Assembly: GCF_001717465.1 (NCBI RefSeq)
Contig: NZ_CP017074.1
Span: forward strand, 1,330,873-1,394,872
Length of the DNA stretch: 64,000 bases
From: Luteimonas sp. JM171
Lineage (GTDB): Bacteria > Pseudomonadota > Gammaproteobacteria > Xanthomonadales > Xanthomonadaceae
Direction of reading: 5' to 3'
Part shown: positions 58,070 through 64,000 of the stretch, piece by piece
Numbering within the stretch: the stretch's first letter is position 1
Layout: every line of letters begins with the position of its first letter
Notes under the pieces: generated by a model
What the model was told of the DNA's origin: nothing
Databases searched by the model: none
What the model saw: the letters and a program-made list of their open reading frames with translations, nothing else
Made by a program: the position numbers and the translations under genes

Positions 58070-58515
58070 GCCGGCGGGCGGAACACCAGCACCGGGACGG
58101 TCGAGCGGGTCAGCACTTCCTGGGTCACGCTGCCCAGCAGCAGCGCGTTGACCCCGCGCCGGCCGTGCGAGGCCATGGCCACCAGGTCGCATCCATGTTC
58201 GGCGGCGGCATCGATGATCGCCTGGTCCGGGTGTTCGCTGCCCACCAGCACTGACCTCGCCTCCACGCCCAGGGCGGCCGCGCGCTCCTTGGCCGCCTCC
58301 AGGATGCCGCGCGCGGCATCGCGCGCGAATTTCTCGTACTGCTCGCGGGCCTGGCCGTAATGCTCCTCGGAAGCGGCGAAGGCATAGAACGGCTCGACCA
58401 CGGTGATGAAGGTGACCCTGGCGCCAAGGGCGTGCGCGAGCTCCAGGCCGCGCCCAACGGCATCGCTGGACAGCGGCGAGCCGTCGGTGGGAAGGAGCAG
58501 GTGCCGGTATGTCAT
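58066..58515 (-). CDS. Universal stress protein A family, first copy
   Basis: A 149-residue UspA-fold protein. [10 protein letters not shown] is the start of the ATP-binding fold and [21 protein letters not shown] carries the nucleotide-binding glycines, with Ala in place of the first one. It probably binds ATP and acts in stress survival. It overlaps the start-side neighbour by four bases (ATGA) and is a tandem duplicate of it, with the same motifs but many substitutions. Confidence 0.88.
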   Translation of the reverse strand: MTYRHLLLPTDGSPLSSDAVGRGLELAHALGARVTFITVVEPFYAFAASEEHYGQAREQYEKFARDAARGILEAAKERAAALGVEARSVLVGSEHPDQAIIDAAAEHGCDLVAMASHGRRGVNALLLGSVTQEVLTRSTVPVLVFRPPA

Positions 58516-58961
58516 CGCTCGTCCCCGCGGATGACCAGCACCGGGACGCTGGAGTGGGTGAGGACCTTCTGGGTCACGCTGCCCACCAGCAGCCCGCTGA
58601 CCCCGCGCCGGCCGTGCGAGGCCATCACGATCAGGTCGCAGCCGCCTTCGCCCGCCGCCTCGATGATCTGGCGATGGGGCTGGCTGCCGGTGACGACCGT
58701 GGTGGTGGCCGGCACGCCCAGCGCGGCGGCCTGGTCGGCGGCCGCCTGCAGCGTGCGGTCGGCGGCCTCACGCGAGCTTTTCTCGAAGCTCTCGCGGACA
58801 TCCGCCAGCAGTTCGGATGACGCGTTGAATGCGCGCAGCGGCTCAAGCACGGTGACGATGCTGGCGTGAGCGCCCAGCTGTTGCGCAAGGCGCAGGCCCT
58901 GGTCGATCGCGCGGGCCGAAAGCGGAGAGCCGTCGGTTGGCAGCAGCAGGTGTTTGAACAT
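58512..58961 (-). CDS. Universal stress protein A family, second copy
   Basis: A 149-residue UspA-fold protein starting [20 protein letters not shown] with [21 protein letters not shown] near the end. It is the upstream partner of the overlapping copy at 58066-58515; both ends of the proteins are well conserved and the middle differs. AGAGGA stands ahead of the ATG. The pair most likely arose by local duplication and may form a heterodimer, which is inference. Confidence 0.88.
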   Translation of the reverse strand: MFKHLLLPTDGSPLSARAIDQGLRLAQQLGAHASIVTVLEPLRAFNASSELLADVRESFEKSSREAADRTLQAAADQAAALGVPATTTVVTGSQPHRQIIEAAGEGGCDLIVMASHGRRGVSGLLVGSVTQKVLTHSSVPVLVIRGDER

Positions 58962-59008
58962 GAATGGGTCCTCTGGCCGGGATTCGAGAGATTACGCCAA
59001 ACCCGACC

Positions 59009-59641
59009 TCAGCCGGGCGGGGCGCTGCAGGTGCTGGCTTCCAGGGTGGCCGCGAGATCCTCGTATGCGGCCCGCAGCGACGTCGCCCCGGCGCCGGGCC
59101 CGGCGAACTTCCAGCGGAATTCGGCCTCGCGCACGCGGGTTTCCCAGGCCCGGCACAGCGCGTCCCCCGGCACCGGCTCGCATTCGTCGTGGACCCGCTC
59201 GCAGGCCTGGCCCGCGCCGATGCCCGGCAGGCCGCCGATGCCCACCGTCTGCAGCGGGCGACAGTGCGATGGCGGAGAGTCGTCGTCATGGAAGTAGCGG
59301 TGGCCGTCATAGCGCACGCACTGGAACAGCGCGGGCGGTTCCACTGGCTCGGGCGCTGGCGCGGCCTGGCCGTCGTCGCCCGCCGGTCCGGCGCGCAATA
59401 CCGGCAGCGCCTGCGGCTGCAGGCGTCGTTCGGAGACGAAGGCCGGCTGCAGGGTGACCGGGGGCGGGGGATCGACCACGCGGATGCGCTGGGGCCGCCC
59501 CTCGGGGCAGGGTGAACCGGCACGCACGGTGATGATGCCGTCGGGTTCGGTGCACTCGTAGACCGTCACCGGCTCGCCGTGCAACGCCGGGATCGCGGCC
59601 AAGGGCAGCAACGCAAGCAGCCACGCGTGCCTGGAACTCAT
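59009..59641 (-). CDS. DUF4124-like periplasmic protein
   Basis: A 210-residue secreted protein with signal peptide (MSSRHAWLLALLPLAAIPALHG) and an N-terminal DUF4124-like stretch, VTVYECTEPDGIITVRAGSP, followed by two Cys-containing segments, one with VRYDGHRYFHDDDSPP. The two-Cys Tyr-x-Cys pattern is that of the family, whose function is not known. It begins inside the end of the next gene (ATGA). Confidence 0.75.
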   Translation of the reverse strand: MSSRHAWLLALLPLAAIPALHGEPVTVYECTEPDGIITVRAGSPCPEGRPQRIRVVDPPPPVTLQPAFVSERRLQPQALPVLRAGPAGDDGQAAPAPEPVEPPALFQCVRYDGHRYFHDDDSPPSHCRPLQTVGIGGLPGIGAGQACERVHDECEPVPGDALCRAWETRVREAEFRWKFAGPGAGATSLRAAYEDLAATLEASTCSAPPG

Positions 59642-60390
59642 CGGATGTCACAGTCCTCGTTCAACCGGGCAGTGATGTCCCGTTCTTCCTCCCGCAGCTC
59701 GGCGCGCTCGGTGGGCTGTGCGTTGAACATGCGCCGCCGGATCTCCGTGCGCCGGTCCGTCAGCACGCTGCAGGTGCGTGCCTGCGGCAGGCGGTGGCAC
59801 TGGTCGCGGATGAGGCCGCCGCCGTACGCGTGGCCGAACCCCGGATGGCGGTGGCCGCGGTGCCCGCGCCGCGCAGGAGGCGGGGGCGCCTGCCGCTGCT
59901 GGGGCGGGGTGGTCAGGCGCGCCCCGGGGGACGTGCTCATGCCCGGCGATGCGATCCCCGATTCCCGGCGGCTGGTGACCGGGCGCGGGCCGGGCGCGAC
60001 GCCAGGCGGGGTCCACGGCGCGACGGGATACCAGACCGGCGCGGGCCGCGGATTGCCGTCCCCGCTGTCGCTGAGGTAGGTCTCACCGCCCGGTGTGGTG
60101 CACTCGAACATGGGTCGGGGCGGGGCGCGGACAACCACTTCCGCGGTCGCCGGAGGTGGCGCAGCCGGCGCGGGGGCGGGGGTTGCGGGGCCCTCCGGGC
60201 GCGGCGGCGGGTCCTGGGGCCTGGGTATCGTCCGCGCCTGCTGGTCCTCCCCGTCGGCGCAGGGGAAATCCTGGATCGCCACGCGCCCTGCGGCGTCCGT
60301 GCAGCGATACAGGGTGACGTCGTCGGCTGCGGCCGGAGGCACCGTACCGGCCGCGGCGACAAGGACCAGCAGCGGCAGCAGCATGCGCAT
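59638..60390 (-). CDS. DUF4124-like periplasmic protein, second copy
   Basis: A 250-residue secreted protein starting MRMLLPLLVLVAAAGTVPPA with a DUF4124-like region VTLYRCTDAAGRVAIQDFPC, a long Pro/Ala-rich spacer, a second Cys-containing segment (FECTTPGGETYLSDS) and an Arg/Glu-rich helical tail. It is the upstream partner of the overlapping 59009 gene; together they look like a diverged pair. ATG 60390 or 60384 are both possible; the G-run suits 60384 better. Confidence 0.75.
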   Translation of the reverse strand: MRMLLPLLVLVAAAGTVPPAAADDVTLYRCTDAAGRVAIQDFPCADGEDQQARTIPRPQDPPPRPEGPATPAPAPAAPPPATAEVVVRAPPRPMFECTTPGGETYLSDSGDGNPRPAPVWYPVAPWTPPGVAPGPRPVTSRRESGIASPGMSTSPGARLTTPPQQRQAPPPPARRGHRGHRHPGFGHAYGGGLIRDQCHRLPQARTCSVLTDRRTEIRRRMFNAQPTERAELREEERDITARLNEDCDIR

Positions 60391-60495
60391 GCCCCCGATC
60401 ATGCTTGCCCGGCCGCGTTGGCGGAAGCGGAAGGCTGCCACCGGGAGGGCCCTGTTCAGCTTGCAGCCAGCACCCTCGCGGGTTCTCCCGCCCAG

Positions 60496-61062
60496 TCAGC
60501 GCAGCACGGCGCCGGTCAGGGCGTCGCGGATCGTGGTTGGCCGCGCAAGCGATCCGGTTTCCCCCTCCAGCACCGAATCGACCCCATCCAGCACCGCCGG
60601 GTCGAACCCCTCCAGCTCGCGCGGGGGCGGCGCGCCGGCTCTGTTGGCGCTGGTGGACACGACGGGCCCGCCGAAAGCCCGGCACAGCGCCGCGGCCGGT
60701 GCATGCGCGGTGACCCGCACCGCGACGCCCGCATGGACCCCGCGGATCCACGGCGGGACGGTCGCGGTGGCAGGCATGACCCAGCTGTTGGGCCCCGGCC
60801 AGCTGCGCCTGATTTCATCCGCGCGTTCTGGCGGCAGGGCCCCCCAGTCAACCAGCCCATCGAGCTGCGCGACCGAGGCCGCCAGCAGGATCAGGCCCTT
60901 GTCGACGGGCCGGCGCTTGAGCGCGAGCAGGCGCAGGGTCGCCCGCTCGTTGGCGGGATCGCAGGCCAGGCCCCACACCGCCTCGGTGGGATGGGCCACG
61001 ATGCCACCGCCGCGCAAGGCGTCGGCGGCGGCATCAGCATTGTCACGAGGCCTTGCGCCCAC
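60496..61062 (-). CDS. tsaC: Threonylcarbamoyl-AMP synthase (Sua5/YrdC/TsaC)
   Basis: A 188-residue YrdC-fold enzyme. PTEAVWGLACDPAN near residue 25, LALKRRPVDKGLILL near 47, and STSANRAG near 135 are the substrate-binding motifs. It makes threonylcarbamoyl-AMP from threonine, bicarbonate and ATP for the t6A modification of tRNA. The start is a GTG at 61062 just ten bases after the end of topA, so the two are probably co-transcribed. Confidence 0.93.
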   Translation of the reverse strand: MGARPRDNADAAADALRGGGIVAHPTEAVWGLACDPANERATLRLLALKRRPVDKGLILLAASVAQLDGLVDWGALPPERADEIRRSWPGPNSWVMPATATVPPWIRGVHAGVAVRVTAHAPAAALCRAFGGPVVSTSANRAGAPPPRELEGFDPAVLDGVDSVLEGETGSLARPTTIRDALTGAVLR

Positions 61063-61071
61063 CGCGCAGGC

Positions 61072-63645
61072 CTACCAGGGCGCGTCGTCGGGGGCCGACT
61101 TCTTCACCACCCGCTTGCGGCCGGGCACGACCTCGGCGGGAGTGGCCAGGGGGCGTGCCTCTTCCCGGTCGCCGGACAGCGGCCGGCTGCTGGCGCGCTT
61201 GGCGGCGGCCTTTTTGGTGGCCTTCTTTGCAGTCTTCTTCGCCCCCTTGCCGGCGGCCTTTTTCGCAACCTTCTTGGCGGCCTTCTTCGTCGCCTTCTTC
61301 GCGACCTTCCTGGCAACCTTCTTCGCCGCCTTCTTGCCGAAACCGCGCCGCGCGGGCTTGCCGGTTTCCTCCAGCAGCCGGGTCACCTCTTCCAGGGTGA
61401 GCGAAGCCGGCTCGCGGTCCCTGGGGATCTTGCCGTTGAGCCGGCCGTCGGAGATGTACGGGCCATAGCGGCCGTTGAGGACCTGGATATCGCTGCCTTC
61501 GAATTCCTTGATGATGCGGTTGCGGGCAATCTCTTCCTTTTCCTCGATCAGCTCCACCGCCCGCTCCAGGGTCACGGTATGCGGATCGTCCTCCTTCTTG
61601 AGGGAGGCGTAGGTGGTGCCACGCTTGACGAAGGGGCCGAAGCGGCCGATCCCGGCGCTGACCTCCTCACCCTTGTCCTCGCCCAGCACCCGCGGCAGCA
61701 GGAACAGCTCCAGCGCCTCCTCCAGGGTGATGGTGTGCATGGACTGGCCGGGGCGCAGGGAAGCGAACTTCGGCTTCTCCTCGGCGTCTTCGGCAGTGCT
61801 GCCAATCGCGGCGTACGGCCCGTAGCGGCCCAGCCGCACGCTCACCGGCTTGCCGGTCTTGGGATCGGTCCCCAGCTCGCGAGCGCCGGTGGCCTGGCTG
61901 CGGTCGACGGATTCGATCTTGTCGTCCACCAGCTCCTTGAACGGCCCCCAGAACTGCTCCATGAGCGGCACCCAGTCCTGCTCGCCGCGGCTGACCGCGT
62001 CCAGCTCGTCCTCCAGCCTGGCGGTGAAGTCGTAATCCACGTAGCGGGTGAAGTGGCTGGACAGGAACTTGGACACCGCCCGCCCGACGTCCGTGGGGCG
62101 GAAGCGGCGGCTCTCCAGCTCCACGTACTTGCGGTACTGCAGGGTCTGGATGATCGAGGCGTAGGTGGAAGGGCGGCCGATGCCGTATTCCTCCAGCGCC
62201 TTCACCAGCGAGGCCTCCGAATAGCGCGGGGGCGGCTCGGTGAAGTGCTGGTTGGCGTCCACGCGCTCCAGAGGCACCTTGTCGCCGGGCTTCATCACCG
62301 GCAGCTTGCGGCCTTCGTCGTCGTCATCGGCGCCCTTGGTGTCCTTGCCCTCCTCGTACACCGCCAGGAAGCCCGGGAAGACCACCGTGGTGCCGCTGGC
62401 GCGGAATCCGTGGTCGCTGCCGGCGGCCAGGTCCACCGAGACCGTGTTGAGGGTGGCCGGCACCATCTGGCAGGCCACGGTGCGCTTCCAGATCAGCTCG
62501 TACAGGCGGCGGCCGTCGTCATCCAGGTAGCGCGCCACCTGGGCCGGGGTGCGCAGGGCGGAACTGGGCCGGATCGCCTCGTGGGCTTCCTGGGCGTTCT
62601 TGGACTTGGTCTTGTAGAAGTTCGGCTTGTCGGGCACCGAAGCGGTGCCGAAGTCGCGCGCGATCACGTCGCGGATCTCGCTGAGCGCATCGGCCGACAG
62701 GCTCACCGAGTCGGTACGCATGTAGGTGATCAGGCCCACCGTGCCCTCCTCGCCCAGCGACACGCCCTCGTAGAGCTTCTGCGCCACCCGCATGGTGCGG
62801 CTGGTGGTGAAGCCGAGCTTGCGCGAGGCCTCCTGCTGCAGGGTCGAGGTGGTGAAGGGCGGCGCCGGGCGGCGCTTGCGCTCCTTGCTGGTGACGTCGG
62901 TGACGTGGAGCGCGCCGCCGGCGGCCGACGTGATGCGCTGGCGGGCGGCCTCGGCGGTTTCGCCATCGGTGATGGTGAACTGCTCGAACTTCTCCCCGTC
63001 CAGGCGCACCAGCTTGGCGGCGAACGGCTGCGCGGGATGGGCGAGCTGGGCGGCGATCGACCAGTACTCGCGGCTCTTGAAGGCCTCGATCTCCTCTTCG
63101 CGCTCGACGATCATGCGCAGCGCCGGCGACTGCACGCGCCCGGCCGAAAGCCCGCGCTGGACCTTGCGCCACAGCACCGGCGATAGGTTGAAGCCCACCA
63201 GGTAGTCCAGCGCCCGGCGCGCCTGCTGGGCATCGACCAGCGGGCCGGCGATCTGGCGCGGGTTGGCCATCGCCTCCTTGATGGCACGCGGGGTGATCTC
63301 GGTGAACACCACCCGGTGCAGGTCCTTGTCCTCGAGCAGGCCGCGCTCGCGCAGGATCTCCACGATGTGCCAGCTGATCGCCTCGCCCTCGCGGTCCGGG
63401 TCGGTGGCCAGGTAGATGCCGTCGGCCTTGGCGGCGGCCTTGGCGATCGCCTCCACGTGCTTCTCGTTCTTGTCGATCAGGTCGTAGCGCATCCGGAAGC
63501 CGTGCTCCGGATCCACCGCGCCCTCCTTGGGCACCAGGTCGCGCACATGGCCGTAGGAGGCCAGGACCTGGAAGTCCTTGCCGAGGTACTTGTTGATCGT
63601 CTTGGCCTTGGCGGGCGACTCGACGATGAGGAGGTTCTTGGCCAT
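61072..63645 (-). CDS. topA: DNA topoisomerase I
   Basis: An 857-residue type IA topoisomerase. The TOPRIM domain has VESPAK at the N-terminus and ATDPDREGEAISWH; the active-site tyrosine is Y308 in LITYMRTDSV. The C-terminal part lacks the zinc-finger cysteines of E. coli and instead has repeated FGPFV/YGPYI modules (topoisomerase C-terminal repeats) and a Lys/Ala-rich histone-H1-like tail (KKVARKVAKKATKKAA). It relaxes negative supercoils. The ATG at 63645 (MAKNLLIVE) is the natural start; a frame to 63663 is not supported. Confidence 0.95.
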   Translation of the reverse strand: MAKNLLIVESPAKAKTINKYLGKDFQVLASYGHVRDLVPKEGAVDPEHGFRMRYDLIDKNEKHVEAIAKAAAKADGIYLATDPDREGEAISWHIVEILRERGLLEDKDLHRVVFTEITPRAIKEAMANPRQIAGPLVDAQQARRALDYLVGFNLSPVLWRKVQRGLSAGRVQSPALRMIVEREEEIEAFKSREYWSIAAQLAHPAQPFAAKLVRLDGEKFEQFTITDGETAEAARQRITSAAGGALHVTDVTSKERKRRPAPPFTTSTLQQEASRKLGFTTSRTMRVAQKLYEGVSLGEEGTVGLITYMRTDSVSLSADALSEIRDVIARDFGTASVPDKPNFYKTKSKNAQEAHEAIRPSSALRTPAQVARYLDDDGRRLYELIWKRTVACQMVPATLNTVSVDLAAGSDHGFRASGTTVVFPGFLAVYEEGKDTKGADDDDEGRKLPVMKPGDKVPLERVDANQHFTEPPPRYSEASLVKALEEYGIGRPSTYASIIQTLQYRKYVELESRRFRPTDVGRAVSKFLSSHFTRYVDYDFTARLEDELDAVSRGEQDWVPLMEQFWGPFKELVDDKIESVDRSQATGARELGTDPKTGKPVSVRLGRYGPYAAIGSTAEDAEEKPKFASLRPGQSMHTITLEEALELFLLPRVLGEDKGEEVSAGIGRFGPFVKRGTTYASLKKEDDPHTVTLERAVELIEEKEEIARNRIIKEFEGSDIQVLNGRYGPYISDGRLNGKIPRDREPASLTLEEVTRLLEETGKPARRGFGKKAAKKVARKVAKKATKKAAKKVAKKAAGKGAKKTAKKATKKAAAKRASSRPLSGDREEARPLATPAEVVPGRKRVVKKSAPDDAPW

Positions 63646-63700
63646 TGGTATCCGCTGTGACACCCGCTCCGGCCGTCGGACGCGGGCAGTGTGGACGGAA

Positions 63701-63722
63701 CGCCCGGGGCGGGCCCCGGGCG
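63701..63722. other. Perfect palindrome upstream of topA
   Basis: CGCCCGGGGC and GCCCCGGGCG are separated by GG, a ten-base perfect stem in the gap 63646-63870 between topA and the truncated gene. Its role is not clear; there is no T-run next to it on the minus strand. Confidence 0.4.
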
Positions 63723-63870
63723 GTCAGTCAGGTCTTTTAACAGGAATCACGCCCGCTCGCAGGCTGTCAAGCCGGCTGCCCATGCCGCGGGCCCGGGAAC
63801 GCGGTGCGCATTATGTGCCAAGCGCGCCGCCAATGCCCGCCGCCGGGCGGGGCGCCGGGCCGCGCGGGCC

Positions 63871-64000
63871 TCAGGAACGGCAGTCTGCGGGCAGATAGTC
63901 GTTGGGAAGATCCGAATAGCAGCGCCAGGTCCCGTTGGCGACCGCGTATTCCAGCCAGACCTTGGCGCCGTCGGGCAGGTCGCCGGCTTCATCGCGCAGC
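63871..64000 (-). CDS. C-terminal part of a protein truncated by the window edge
   Basis: A minus-strand frame is open from the right edge to a TGA at 63871, giving about 42 C-terminal residues: LRDEAGDLPDGAKVWLEYAV is followed by ANGTWRCYSDLPNDYLPADC and a final Arg-Ser. The composition (Trp, Tyr, two Cys) is protein-like. The family cannot be named from this fragment. Transcription runs toward topA. Confidence 0.6.
   Translation of the reverse strand, partial: LRDEAGDLPDGAKVWLEYAVANGTWRCYSDLPNDYLPADCRS

Overview
The window looks like a chromosomal segment of a high-GC gammaproteobacterium of the Lysobacteraceae/Xanthomonadaceae (Lysobacter, Luteimonas, Xanthomonas relatives). The reasons are the very high GC content throughout, the neighbourhoods rho / trxA / rhlB, ftsE-ftsX-response regulator-ung-rpoH and topA-tsaC ... 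priA, a dipeptidyl-peptidase-IV type S9 enzyme, and families common in that group (DUF4124, DUF3106, DUF2231, DUF3667, DUF378). No phage, IS transposase, CRISPR array, rRNA or tRNA was recognised. The DNA is packed with vertically inherited-looking genes, and the unusual material is mostly in small intergenic elements and in protein architecture.

Layout. 1-2.5 kb: the start of a beta-ketoacyl synthase leaving the left edge, a small membrane protein, an outer-membrane beta-barrel and an EF-hand protein. 2.5-7.2 kb: a lipoprotein serine hydrolase, an SDR, oligopeptidase A (prlC) and a DUF378 protein. 7.3-14.1 kb: a respiratory block with a TspO-like protein, CtaG, a HemJ/CopD-like protein and a minus-strand operon encoding cytochrome oxidase subunit II, a fused subunit I-III, a small membrane protein and a DUF2231 protein. 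14.1-24.5 kb: an AI-2E permease, a DPP-IV-like peptidase, a GST, a GGDEF-EAL protein, uvrD and two small genes. 24.7-27.6 kb: tviB-like and wbpP-like sugar-nucleotide genes around a vanZ-like gene (UDP-GalNAcA supply). 27.7-36.5 kb: hemF, a thiol dioxygenase-like cupin, a second S9 peptidase, ycgL, a large membrane ankyrin protein and a TonB-C-like protein. 36.6-45.4 kb: rho, trxA, rhlB, then ftsE-ftsX-receiver protein-ung-rpoH. 45.5-64 kb: a ZIP transporter, transaldolase, a NYN-LOTUS protein, priA, a sigma-like/DUF3106 membrane protein, DUF3667, a MATE pump, sppA, an SDR, two UspA genes, two DUF4124 genes, tsaC, topA and a truncated gene at the right edge.

How genes work together. Subunit II and subunit I-III overlap by ATGA, and the next gene overlaps by one base, so they are probably co-translated. 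CtaG and HemJ-like proteins nearby fit copper and haem delivery. FtsE and FtsX overlap, and the receiver protein and Ung overlap, making a tight run that ends at rpoH with its own regulated promoter. Rho and RhlB, which meet at RNA 3' ends and the degradosome, both carry long disordered arginine-rich segments.

Main signals beyond routine annotation: (1) three copies of an intergenic element with two conserved strands (CTCCATGTCCCCCGG and CCTCCTCCTTTACTTAC) inside copy-specific but self-complementary outer arms and around copy-specific inner hairpins; (2) a separate 114-bp cloverleaf-like inverted repeat; (3) an rpoH promoter with overlapping sigma-E-like and sigma-70-like elements and a perfect 9-9-9 dyad; (4) a recurring -10-like hexamer, six bases, ATG arrangement at uvrD, hemF, rpoH and an 8-codon upstream ORF coupled to ftsE, suggesting leaderless transcripts; (5) an oxidase subunit I in which the K-channel lysine appears to be glutamine; (6) a Q-rich, prion-like N-terminal insertion in Rho; (7) a sigma-region-4-like/transmembrane/DUF3106 fusion; (8) paired inverted DnaA boxes upstream of priA. 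All identifications rest on reading the sequence and remembered family motifs; no search was run.
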